This document shows positions 16,772-24,450 of a DNA stretch of 64,000 nucleotides, piece after piece. Positions within the stretch are counted from its first letter, which is position 1. Every line of letters begins with the position of its first letter. The translations under genes were made by a program, and so were the position numbers. The notes below the pieces were generated by a model. That model had not been told where the DNA came from and searched no databases. It worked only from the letters and a program-made list of their open reading frames with translations. This DNA comes from Azophilus sp965221465 (GTDB lineage Bacteria > Pseudomonadota > Gammaproteobacteria > Pseudomonadales > Azotimanducaceae): contig OZ244892.1 of the NCBI GenBank assembly GCA_965221465.1, positions 1,364,001 through 1,428,000 on the forward strand, written 5' to 3'.

Positions 16772-16986
16772 CGGTTACCCTGACAGGCGTCGCGCGCCCG
16801 AGATGTCTCTTCCCGCAATCCGCCGCTCAACGCGTCCCGGGTACCGAAGGCTCGGCGCAGCACCGCTTCCGTTGCCCCGCCGTACACCAGGTTGGCGGTC
16901 AGTGCCCGATCCGCCAGTCCTTCGAACTGCGTGAGCGCCTTTCGGCATTGCGCGGGCATCACCGAGATTGTCACCGTATCCGGCAC
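16768..16986 (-). CDS. Small hypothetical protein coupled to the acetyltransferase
   Basis: A possible 72-residue protein with no family I recognise; it contains RKALTQFEGLADRALTANLV and GGATEAVLRRAFGTR. The main reason to keep it is its position. It fills the gap between tRNA-Ser and the GNAT gene on the same strand and ends in an exact ATGA overlap with the GNAT start. The start could be the GTG at 16986 or an ATG at 16959. No hydrophobic segment is seen. It may still be a chance frame in GC-rich DNA. Confidence 0.4.
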   Translation of the reverse strand: MPDTVTISVMPAQCRKALTQFEGLADRALTANLVYGGATEAVLRRAFGTRDALSGGLREETSRARDACQGNR

Positions 16987-17001
16987 CTCGTCCGTCGATA
17001 G

Positions 17002-17089
17002 TGGTGGAGGGGCAGGGATTCGAACCCTGGGAGGCGTTACCCTCGCTGGTTTTCAAGACCAGTGCTTTCGACCGCTCAGCCACCCCTCC
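17002..17089 (-). tRNA. tRNA-Ser (anticodon UGA)
   Basis: An 88-base serine tRNA including an encoded CCA end. The acceptor stem pairs GGAGGGG with CCCCTCC. The D-arm region reads TGGCTGAGCGGTCGAAAGCA, the anticodon stem-loop is CTGGT-CTTGAAA-ACCAG with TGA at the centre, and the long variable arm is CGAGGGTAACGCCTC, as expected for a class II tRNA. The T-arm is CAGGGTTCGAATCCCTG. Confidence 0.97.
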
Positions 17090-17210
17090 GGGGCCGCTTA
17101 TGTTGTCGGTATTGCCGAGGCGTATCAAGCTTGCGCTCGAGCGCTCCCGATTCACAGGCGCTGTAGCGGGCTGTAGGATAAATGCCTCGTTGCGCGTAAG
17201 AGATCGACGC

Positions 17211-17717
17211 TTGAATCGACTGCGCTCGTTGCTTCTCCTGCTTCTTGCGCTCGACGCCGGTTCGGTGTTGGCGCACCCCTGCGATACCGTGCCCTGCGTC
17301 GACGCCCTGGTGGTCGGCGTCGCGGACGGCGACACCGTTACCGTGCTCGGCCGCTTTTCGGGAACGCGCGAGCAGAAACGGGTGCGGTTGACGGAAATCG
17401 ATACGCCGGAACGGGGCCAGCCCTGGAGTACCAGGGCGCGTCAGGCCATGGTGGACAAGGTGTTTCAGCGTCAGGTCCGCATCGCCCTGGAAGGTGAGGA
17501 CCGGTACGGGCGCGTGCTCGGGCGCATCTACGTCGGAGACCGCGACATCAATCGGGAAATGGTCCGGGAGGGCCACGCCTGGGTGTACCGCAGGTATTCC
17601 TCCGATATCTACCTGATCGAGGACGAGCGCTTGGCCAAGGAACAACGAGCCGGGCTCTGGTCGCTGCCGGATGCCGACCGGGTGCCACCCTGGGAGTGGC
17701 GCCAGCGCAGCCGCTGA
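17211..17717 (+). CDS. Secreted thermonuclease-family (SNase) protein
   Basis: A 169-residue SNase-like nuclease. A signal peptide is clear after the TTG at 17211 (NRLRSLLLLLLALDAGSVLA). The catalytic pattern follows: VVGVADGDTVTVL, then KRVRLTEIDTPERGQPW with the Arg and Asp of the active site, LEGEDRYGRVLGRIYVGDRD, and VREGHAWVYRRY. It should cut nucleic acid in the periplasm or outside the cell with Ca2+. TTG was preferred because it places the signal at the very start; another TTG 21 bases upstream is possible. It reads away from the tRNA gene and toward tusD, 44 bp downstream. Confidence 0.9.
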   Translation: MNRLRSLLLLLLALDAGSVLAHPCDTVPCVDALVVGVADGDTVTVLGRFSGTREQKRVRLTEIDTPERGQPWSTRARQAMVDKVFQRQVRIALEGEDRYGRVLGRIYVGDRDINREMVREGHAWVYRRYSSDIYLIEDERLAKEQRAGLWSLPDADRVPPWEWRQRSR

Positions 17718-17761
17718 CCGGCCGGGCGGCTATAATCGCCACATTGCCCCGCGAGTCGCCC

Positions 17762-18154
17762 ATGGTCATCTCCATCGCCGTGCACGGCGCCCCCTATGCT
17801 TCGCAGTCGTCGCGCAGCGCCCTGCGTTTCGCGGAATGCGCGCTGGCCCGCGGACACACCATTCACCGCGTTTTCTTCTATCACGAGGGGGTGCTGGCGG
17901 CGGGCAACCACGGCGTGGCTCCCCAGGACGAGGAAGACGTCCATGGGGGCTGGGTCGCCCTGCAGAAATCCCACGGTATCGAACTGGCCGCCTGCATTGC
18001 CAATTCCCTCAAGCGCGGCATGCTCGACGAGGACGAGCGCAACCGATACGACAAGGCCTCGGCCACGGTGTCTCCCGGGTTTGTAGTCGTCGGCCTCGGT
18101 CAACTGGTCGATGCCATCAGCGCCTGCGACCGCTTCGTCACCTTTGCGGCCTGA
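17762..18154 (+). CDS. tusD: Sulfurtransferase complex subunit TusD
   Basis: A 130-residue DsrE-like protein of the TusBCD complex, which takes persulfide sulfur from TusA and passes it to TusE for tRNA 2-thiouridine formation. It carries ALRFAECALARGHTIHRVFF and GWVALQKSHGIELAACIANS, in which the cysteine is the probable sulfur carrier. The C-terminal part GFVVVGLGQLVDAISACDRF is also typical. Its TGA overlaps the tusC ATG, so the subunits are translated together. Confidence 0.92.
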   Translation: MVISIAVHGAPYASQSSRSALRFAECALARGHTIHRVFFYHEGVLAAGNHGVAPQDEEDVHGGWVALQKSHGIELAACIANSLKRGMLDEDERNRYDKASATVSPGFVVVGLGQLVDAISACDRFVTFAA

Positions 18155-18522
18155 TGGCAATGCAACGCAAGCGCATCCTGTTCGTGCTGACCAGGGCGCC
18201 CTACGCCTCGGCAGGTGCGCTGGAGACACTGGAATCGGTACTGGTGGCGGGTGTGTTCGAGCAGGAGGTCAGCGTCCTCTTCAAGGGGGCCGGTGTCTAT
18301 CAGTTGCTGAAAGGACAGAAGGGCTCCGCCGTCGGTCAGCGGACCGTGGGCAAGGTGCTCGAAGCCCTGCCCGAGTACGAGATCGAGCGAATCTACGTGT
18401 GCGAATCGTCGATGCAGCGGCTGGGTATCGAAACGGCGGACTTCGGCGTTACCGTGCGGCCCCTCGACGCCGACGGCCAACGGGCCCTGATCGCCCGCCA
18501 GGACGCCGTGGTGTCCGGCTGA
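18154..18522 (+). CDS. tusC: Sulfurtransferase complex subunit TusC
   Basis: A 122-residue DsrF-like subunit. RILFVLTRAPYASAGALETL and LESVLVAGVFEQEVSVLFKG are typical of TusC/DsrF, as is GAGVYQLLKGQKG. It has no obvious catalytic role of its own and serves the TusBCD hexamer. Both ends overlap neighbours as TGATG (tusD upstream, tusB downstream). Confidence 0.9.
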   Translation: MAMQRKRILFVLTRAPYASAGALETLESVLVAGVFEQEVSVLFKGAGVYQLLKGQKGSAVGQRTVGKVLEALPEYEIERIYVCESSMQRLGIETADFGVTVRPLDADGQRALIARQDAVVSG

Positions 18523-18791
18523 TGGCGACCCTGCACATCGTCAACAAGGCGGATGCCCTCGCCGATTGCCTGCCTCTTCTTGCGGAAGGGGATGCGCTGC
18601 TGTTGATCGAGGACGGTGTCTACGCTGCCTGTTCCGCCATCCGTGCACCCGTGCCCTGCCACGCAATGGTGGACGACCTGGAAGCGCGGGGCCTCACGGG
18701 CCGAATCGAATCCGCGGTCGATGTCGTTACCTGGGACGGAGTCGTCGACCTGGTGGAGCGCCATCGCCCGATCGTGACCTGGAGCCGGTGA
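18522..18791 (+). CDS. tusB: Sulfurtransferase complex subunit TusB
   Basis: An 89-residue DsrH-like subunit. MATLHIVNKADALADCLPLL and EGDALLLIEDGVYAAC match the family, which is short and has weak sequence conservation. Identification is strengthened by its place as the third gene of tusDCB and by the overlap with the tusC stop. Confidence 0.9.
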   Translation: MATLHIVNKADALADCLPLLAEGDALLLIEDGVYAACSAIRAPVPCHAMVDDLEARGLTGRIESAVDVVTWDGVVDLVERHRPIVTWSR

Positions 18792-18795
18792 CGCC

Positions 18796-19122
18796 ATGCC
18801 CGGGATCGCAGCGCGAGTGCGGACCGACAAAGAAGGCTACCTGCTCGAGCTTTCGGACTGGAATGCGGAGATCGCCCATGAGATCGCTCTGGCCAACGGC
18901 GTTCGGTTGACAAATAACCATTGGGAAATCATAGACGTGCTGCGTAAATTCTATAAACAACATGAAATCAGCCCGCCCATGCGCCCCCTGGTGAAACGGG
19001 TGCGGGAAACCCTGGGCACCGAGAAGGGTACCAGCCTGTACCTGCTGCGACTGTTTCCGGGCAGCCCGGCCAAGCTGGCGGCCAAGATCGCCGGGTTGCC
19101 GAGGCCGACGCACTGCCTTTGA
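18796..19122 (+). CDS. tusE: TusE/DsrC sulfur carrier
   Basis: A 108-residue DsrC-family protein that accepts sulfur from TusBCD and delivers it to MnmA. DKEGYLLELSDWNAEIAHEI and NNHWEIIDVLRKFYKQHEIS are family signatures. The acting cysteine is next to last (PRPTHCL, C107), as required. It follows tusB by four bases. mnmA itself lies 16 kb away in this window. After it lie 215 bp with a degenerate match to the R module of the palindromic family near 19297-19325. Confidence 0.93.
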   Translation: MPGIAARVRTDKEGYLLELSDWNAEIAHEIALANGVRLTNNHWEIIDVLRKFYKQHEISPPMRPLVKRVRETLGTEKGTSLYLLRLFPGSPAKLAAKIAGLPRPTHCL

Positions 19123-19337
19123 ACCGGCTTTGCACCGATGCCGCGAACGCCGGTGTTCCGGCATCGACGTTGAACACCAGCGGTTCGACATTCGCCGTAC
19201 CCGTTCATCGAACTGACTCGGATATCTCATCGATGTCCCGCTGTGGACCCCGACGCACGCATCGGCCTGGGGCCGTTCAGCTACCCCGCACGGAGCCCTC
19301 GCGACGAAACTCGGCGTGACATGCGAACGAACGATCC

Positions 19338-20696
19338 TCAACGGCGCCGCAGGTCGACCACCTTGCCGACGATGACGATGGTGGGGCCGCGAACACCGCT
19401 GTCGGCGACCGCCTGGGGCAGATTCTTCACGGAAGCGAAAACCTCCCGGCATTCCGGCAGCGTGGCCCGTTCGACCAGCAGCGAGGGAGTTTCCGGGGGC
19501 AGGCCATGGTCGATGAGCCTGGCGCAGATCGCGTCGAGGCCGAGCAGGCCCATGTAGATTACCAGTGTCTGGGCCGGGTCGATCAGTTCCGGCCAGTTCA
19601 GGTTCACCTCGTCGTGCACCCGGTGGCCGGTAACGAACCGGACGGAATGGGCCAGATCGCGATGGGTGAGCGGAATGCCTGCGTAGCTCGCGGCCCCGAG
19701 TGCGGCGGTGATGCCGGGCACGACGATGCAATCGATACCCCGAGCGGCAAGGGTTTCGATCTCTTCCCCACCGCGTCCGAATACGAAGGGATCGCCCCCT
19801 TTCAATCGGACGACCGAACGGCCCGCCGAGGCGTGTTGCAGAAGCAATTCGTTGATCCTGTGCTGCCGTACCCCGGCAAACCGCCGACGCTTGCCGACAT
19901 AGATGCGCTCCGCATCCCGGCGTGCATGGTCGAGAATGCGTTCGTTGACGAGATTGTCGTAGAGAACCACATCCGCCTGCTGCAGCAGACGCAGACCCCG
20001 CACCGTGATCAACTCCGGGTCGCCGGGCCCCGCGCCCACCAGTGCAACCGGCCCGGCCGGAGCACCGGGACGGGCCAGTTCACGTTCGAACTCACGCTCC
20101 GCGCCCTGGACATCGCCTTGCAGCACGCGTTCGCCGGTGCTGCCCTCCAGCACCCGCTCCCAGAATCTGCGGCGCCCGCCGATGGTTTCGATTGCTTGCT
20201 TTACCGCTTCGCGCCTGGCGCCGGCGAAGTCCGCGAGACGGCCCAGCCCGGACGGCAGTCGCGCTTCCAGCCAGCCCCGCACGATGCGCGCAAGCGTCGG
20301 CGAGCGGCCGCCGGTGGAAACCGCCACCAGCACCGGATTGCGATCGACGATGCCGGGAAATATGGCGGTACTCAGGGCCGGTGCGTCGACGCTGTTCACC
20401 AGGATGCCGGCGGCCCTGCAGTCCTCGAAAACCTGTCGGTCGACCGCGTCGTCGCCGGTTGCGGCAATCGTCAGCGTGTGGCCCTCCTGGTCTCCCGAGG
20501 CATAGGGTCTAAGCTCGAGGTCGACGCTGCCATCGTCCGCCAGGCGCTGCACGGCTTCGCCGGTCGCCGTTGCCACCACTCTGACCCGCGCCCCTGCTTT
20601 CAACAGCAGGTCGATCTTGCGCGAGGCCACTGTGCCTGCGCCGACAACCAGGCAAGCCTTGTCGCGCAAATCCACATATAGCGGCAGGTAGTCCAT
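19338..20696 (-). CDS. cysG: Sirohaem synthase CysG (trifunctional)
   Basis: A 452-residue fusion making sirohaem from uroporphyrinogen III. The N-terminal domain (dehydrogenase/ferrochelatase) shows ACLVVGAGTVASRKIDLLLK and NSVDAPALSTAIFPGIVDRN. The C-terminal methyltransferase domain starts VALVGAGPGDPELITVRGLR and contains VRLKGGDPFVFGRGGEE and GITAALGAASYAGIPLTHRD. The ATG at 20696 (MDYLPLYVDLR) matches the E. coli start best; ATG 20708 and GTG 20723 are in frame upstream. Sirohaem is needed by the CysI-type reductase at 57.7 kb. Confidence 0.95.
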   Translation of the reverse strand: MDYLPLYVDLRDKACLVVGAGTVASRKIDLLLKAGARVRVVATATGEAVQRLADDGSVDLELRPYASGDQEGHTLTIAATGDDAVDRQVFEDCRAAGILVNSVDAPALSTAIFPGIVDRNPVLVAVSTGGRSPTLARIVRGWLEARLPSGLGRLADFAGARREAVKQAIETIGGRRRFWERVLEGSTGERVLQGDVQGAEREFERELARPGAPAGPVALVGAGPGDPELITVRGLRLLQQADVVLYDNLVNERILDHARRDAERIYVGKRRRFAGVRQHRINELLLQHASAGRSVVRLKGGDPFVFGRGGEEIETLAARGIDCIVVPGITAALGAASYAGIPLTHRDLAHSVRFVTGHRVHDEVNLNWPELIDPAQTLVIYMGLLGLDAICARLIDHGLPPETPSLLVERATLPECREVFASVKNLPQAVADSGVRGPTIVIVGKVVDLRRR

Positions 20697-20792
20697 CACC
20701 TGTTCCATCAGGGGCCGAGCCACACCGGAGTGTGGCAGATTCGTACTTTGCGGAACAACGCCACGGAGCCGCCGCCCGCCGGTCGCAGACCT

Positions 20793-20833
20793 GGCCCGAT
20801 TCCGTCACCAGCTTTTGTCGCGAAGGCGTCGAC
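20793..20833 (-). repeat. Half palindromic element (R module) between serS and cysG
   Basis: On the minus strand the text CGTCGACGCCTTCGCGACAA then AAGCTGGTGACGGAATCGGG matches the right half of the imuB element with several substitutions. No matching left half is present. It lies in the gap between serS and cysG and points in the direction of transcription of both. Confidence 0.7.
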
Positions 20834-20897
20834 GTTTCGTCGCTGAAGGAAAACGCGCCGTCCTGCGCCGCCGCGCCCCGAATCGCCATTCGGAGAC

Positions 20898-22181
20898 TCA
20901 ATCCGCTTTGAGATCCAGGGTGGTGGCGCCGCCCATGTACGCGCGCAACACATCGGGAACGGCGATTCTGCCGTCGCCGTCCTGGTAATTCTCCAGCACC
21001 GCAATCAGGGTGCGCCCGACGGCGAGGCCGGAACCGTTCAGCGAGTGCACGTAGTCCGGTTTGCCGGTATCCGGGTTCCGGTAGCGCGCCATCATGCGTC
21101 GCGCCTGGAAATCCAGGAAGTTGCTGCAGGAGGAAATCTCCCGGTATCGCTGCTGGCCCGGCAGCCAGACTTCCAGATCGACGGTCTTGGCCGAGCCGAA
21201 GCCGAGATCGCCGCCGCACAGCACCACGGCGCGATAAGGCAGTTCGAGCTTCCTGAGGACGGCCTCGGCGTGCCCGGTGAGTTCTTCCAGCGCGTCCCAG
21301 GACGCTTCGGGACGGGTGAGTTGCACGAGTTCCACCTTTTCGAACTGGTGCTGGCGGATCATCCCCCGCGTGTCCTTGCCGTAGGTTCCCGCCTCGCGGC
21401 GAAAGCAGGGCGTGTGGCAGACGTTTCGGATCGGCAACGCGTCGGCGTCCAGAATGGACTCACGATAGAGGTTGGTGACGGGCACCTCGGCGGTGGGCAC
21501 CAGATAGGATTCGGCGATTTCCGCGATCCGGAACTGGTCGTCGGCGAATTTCGGCAATTGTCCGGTTCCGAGCAGGGCCGAGGCCTTCAGGATGTATGGC
21601 ACGTACAACTCGGTATAACCGTGCTCGGACACATGGGTATCGAGCATGAATTGCGTCAACGCCCTGTGCAGGCGCGCTACCTCCCCTCTCATGACCACGT
21701 AGCGCGAGCCGGCAATCTTCGCTGCCAATTCGAAGTCGAGGGCTCCACCGGCCCCCAGATCCACGTGATCGAGCGGTTCGAATTCGAATGTCGGCAACTC
21801 GCCCCAGGTACGCAGTTCGAGATTGTCCGACTCGTCTTTCCCTGCCGGTACCGATGGGTGGGGCACGTTGGGGATGGTCTGCAGAAACGCCTGGAGACGA
21901 TCCTGTGCTTCCCCGAGTTTCGCCCGCAATTCCTGGAGGCGATCGCCCAGCCCGCTCACTTCGGCAACGAGGGGCGCGATGTCCTCACCCCGGGCTTTTG
22001 CCTCGCCGATGGCTTTCGACTTCCGGTTGCGTTCGTGCTGCAGGCTTTCGGTTTCCTGCTGCAAGGACGCACGCTCCGCCTCCAGGGTGCGGAAGGTGGC
22101 GGTCTCCAGTTCGAAGCCCCTGGTTTCGAGCCGCGTGGCCACGGTCTCGAGATCCTGCCTCAGCAGTCGGATGTCCAGCAT
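20898..22181 (-). CDS. serS: Seryl-tRNA synthetase
   Basis: A 427-residue class II synthetase that charges tRNA-Ser, whose UGA isoacceptor is also in this window. The N-terminal coiled-coil arm is residues about 30-100 (LEAERASLQQETESLQHERN and onward). Motif 2 is visible in CHTPCFRREAGTYGKDTRGM and motif 3 in GSGLAVGRTLIAVLENYQDG. Length is standard. The ATG at 22181 is 28 bases from the crcB stop. The order serS-crcB-rarA-lolA-ftsK is conserved in relatives. Confidence 0.97.
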   Translation of the reverse strand: MLDIRLLRQDLETVATRLETRGFELETATFRTLEAERASLQQETESLQHERNRKSKAIGEAKARGEDIAPLVAEVSGLGDRLQELRAKLGEAQDRLQAFLQTIPNVPHPSVPAGKDESDNLELRTWGELPTFEFEPLDHVDLGAGGALDFELAAKIAGSRYVVMRGEVARLHRALTQFMLDTHVSEHGYTELYVPYILKASALLGTGQLPKFADDQFRIAEIAESYLVPTAEVPVTNLYRESILDADALPIRNVCHTPCFRREAGTYGKDTRGMIRQHQFEKVELVQLTRPEASWDALEELTGHAEAVLRKLELPYRAVVLCGGDLGFGSAKTVDLEVWLPGQQRYREISSCSNFLDFQARRMMARYRNPDTGKPDYVHSLNGSGLAVGRTLIAVLENYQDGDGRIAVPDVLRAYMGGATTLDLKAD

Positions 22182-22209
22182 GATTCGCCTGCGTGTTTCT
22201 CGACGCGGC

Positions 22210-22578
22210 CTATTCGACTGCCAGCCGGTACCCGAGCCACACGGCGGCCAGGCAACCGCCGAGGGTGGATGCCACGTAAACGCCCGCCAGAGCCGGCCGG
22301 TCCGTCTGCATCAGGGTCAGCGCTTCGAGGGAAAAGGCCGAAAAAGTGGTGAATCCTCCCAGAATACCGATCGCCACGAAAGCCCTCCCCCACTCCTGAA
22401 ACCACGGCAGATGTGCCCAGGCGCCCCACGCCAGCCCGATACCCAGCGAACCGGCGATATTGATCGCCAGCGTGGCGGTCGGGAAGTCGTTGCCCGTCTG
22501 TACCGCAACCGACACGAGGAATCGGGCGGCCGCGCCAAGCGCGCCTCCCGCAGCAACCCAGGCCAGATCGATCCACAT
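22210..22578 (-). CDS. crcB: Fluoride ion exporter CrcB/Fluc
   Basis: A 122-residue membrane protein with four hydrophobic helices, forming a dual-topology fluoride channel. Conserved marks are GGALGAAARFLVS, the NIAGSLGIGLAW helix, and GGFTTFSAFSLEALTLM, which holds the fluoride-lining Phe/Thr/Ser residues. The start at 22578 overlaps the rarA stop as TAATG, so the two are coupled. I see no fluoride riboswitch in the short upstream region, which is coding. Confidence 0.92.
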   Translation of the reverse strand: MWIDLAWVAAGGALGAAARFLVSVAVQTGNDFPTATLAINIAGSLGIGLAWGAWAHLPWFQEWGRAFVAIGILGGFTTFSAFSLEALTLMQTDRPALAGVYVASTLGGCLAAVWLGYRLAVE

Positions 22579-23870
22579 TACGCCTGTTCCGTTGCGGCAT
22601 CCCGATCGAGCGCCCTGAGGCGTTCGAGCCTGGCCTTGATCCTGGCTTCGAATCCGCGGTCGGTCGGTTCGTAGTAACGCCGGTCTGCCAGTTCTTCCGG
22701 AAAGTAGCACTCACCCGCAGCGTAGGCATTCGATTCGTCGTGGGCATGGCGGTAGTTCTCGCCGTATCCCATTTGCTTCATCAACCGGGTGGGTGCGTTG
22801 CGCAGGTGCATGGGCACGTTGTAGGAAGGTGTTTCCCGCACGTGATCCATGGCAGCGCCGAATGCGCGGTAGGCAGCGTTGCTCTTGGGCACGCTCGCCA
22901 GGTACAGAACCGCCTGGGCGATGGCGAGCTCGCCTTCCGGCGAACCCAGTCGGTCATAGGCGTCCGCCGCCGCCAGGGTCAGTTGCAGCGCCCGCGGGTC
23001 GGCATTGCCGATGTCTTCGCTGGCCATGCGCACCAGCCGCCGGGCGATGTAGCGCGGGTCGCAGCCGCCGTCCAGCATTCGGCAGCACCAGTAAAGCGCA
23101 GCATCCGTGGCGCTGCCCCGCACCGCCTTGTGCAATGCCGAGATCTGCTCGTAGAAGGCATCGCCGCCCTTGTCGAAGCGGCGCCAGCGGCTTCCGGCAG
23201 CCTGCGCCACGAGTTTCTCGTCGATAGTGCCGTGCTCGAGCTGAGCGACCGTTTCGAGAACGTTCAGCATGCGACGCGCATCGCCGTCCGCCAGCTCGAC
23301 AAGCAGTGCCTTGCCGGAATCGGTGACCGACACCTCCAGTTTCGCTTCGGCCCGGGCGAGAACCGTCGCCAACGCGCCCTCGTCGAGCGCCTTCAGCACA
23401 TAGACCCGGGCTCTCGAAAGCAGAGCCGCGTTGACCTCGAACGACGGGTTTTCCGTGGTTGCGCCGATGAAGGTGACCGTGCCCTTTTCCACGTGGGGGA
23501 GGAATGCATCCTGCTGAGCCTTGTTGAAGCGATGGACCTCGTCGACGAACAGCACCGTGCGTTCCCCGAGCCGCAGCGCGGCCTCGGCGCTCTGCATGGC
23601 GTCGCGTACATCGCGCACCCCGGCCAGGACGGCGGAAAGCGGCACCCAGCGCATTGCCGCGCGCTCCGCCAGCAGTCTCGCCAGGGTGGTCTTGCCCGAA
23701 CCGGGCGGCCCCCAGAGGATCATCGAGTGGAGGCTCCCCCCGTTGACGAGGCGGCCAAGCGGCCCTTCGGGGCCAAGCAGGTGATCCTGCCCGACGACAT
23801 TGCCGATCTCGGTGGGACGCAAGCGGTCGGCGAGCGGCCGGCTTTCGTCGTTGGCCGAATCAGTAAACAT
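22578..23870 (-). CDS. rarA: Replication-associated recombination protein RarA (MgsA)
   Basis: A 430-residue clamp-loader-like AAA+ ATPase acting at stalled replication forks. Walker A is ILWGPPGSGKTTLARLLAE, Walker B is TVLFVDEVHRFNKAQQDAFL, and sensor 1 is FIGATTENPSFEVNAALLSR. The C-terminal oligomerisation part includes GCDPRYIARRLVRMASEDIG and LPEELADRRYYEPTDRGFE-type text near the end. Its first codons overlap the last 11 bases of lolA, and its stop overlaps crcB. Confidence 0.95.
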   Translation of the reverse strand: MFTDSANDESRPLADRLRPTEIGNVVGQDHLLGPEGPLGRLVNGGSLHSMILWGPPGSGKTTLARLLAERAAMRWVPLSAVLAGVRDVRDAMQSAEAALRLGERTVLFVDEVHRFNKAQQDAFLPHVEKGTVTFIGATTENPSFEVNAALLSRARVYVLKALDEGALATVLARAEAKLEVSVTDSGKALLVELADGDARRMLNVLETVAQLEHGTIDEKLVAQAAGSRWRRFDKGGDAFYEQISALHKAVRGSATDAALYWCCRMLDGGCDPRYIARRLVRMASEDIGNADPRALQLTLAAADAYDRLGSPEGELAIAQAVLYLASVPKSNAAYRAFGAAMDHVRETPSYNVPMHLRNAPTRLMKQMGYGENYRHAHDESNAYAAGECYFPEELADRRYYEPTDRGFEARIKARLERLRALDRDAATEQA

Positions 23871-24450
23871 CGGTTCCGGGGGGCAGGGTCAGTTCGAAGT
23901 CGGCGGATTGTATCACCGACGCCTCCCGGAAGCCGTGGAAGCGGATGACCGTACGCTGGCCGAGGTGGTCGCGAATCGCGATTCCCAAGAGACCGGGCGC
24001 TCCGAAATGCAGGACGATCTCGTCGAACAGCGCATCCTCGGCACGTGGCCGCACACTGAACCGCTCTTCATCGACCCGGGTGATGTCGTAGTCGTCGCCA
24101 AGCATCGCCGTGCCGCGCGTGAGCAGCGCCAGGGGGGTGTCCTGCAGCACATCCTCGAGGGGTCGTACGGTTACCTGCTCGAGGTCCGGTTCGTAGAGTT
24201 TCAGTTCTTCGTCGGCGGCGATGAGCACCTGGGAATAGGGTTCGGTCACCTCCCATCGAAACCTGGGCGGCAACAGCCGCACCCGGCCGGACGATTCCTC
24301 GATCGGTTCGCCCCGGGCGTCTTCGATCCGCTGGCTGAAGTCGGCAGCAAGGTGCTGCAGTTCGGCAAGGCGCAGGCTCAGGTCGCTTCGGGCATCCGCC
24401 CATCCCGCCATGCAGACGCAGCTAAGAGCGATCGGGAACCAGAACTTCAC
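23860..24450 (-). CDS. lolA: Outer-membrane lipoprotein carrier protein LolA
   Basis: A 196-residue periplasmic chaperone that ferries lipoproteins from LolCDE to LolB. A signal peptide is present (FWFPIALSCVCMAGWADA). The mature part has LAADFSQRIED, then PPRFRWEVTEPYSQVLIAAD and LKLYEPDLEQVTVRPLED, all typical of LolA. It overlaps ftsK at its start and rarA at its end, giving a compact ftsK-lolA-rarA-crcB unit. Confidence 0.93.
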   Translation of the reverse strand: MKFWFPIALSCVCMAGWADARSDLSLRLAELQHLAADFSQRIEDARGEPIEESSGRVRLLPPRFRWEVTEPYSQVLIAADEELKLYEPDLEQVTVRPLEDVLQDTPLALLTRGTAMLGDDYDITRVDEERFSVRPRAEDALFDEIVLHFGAPGLLGIAIRDHLGQRTVIRFHGFREASVIQSADFELTLPPGTDVY

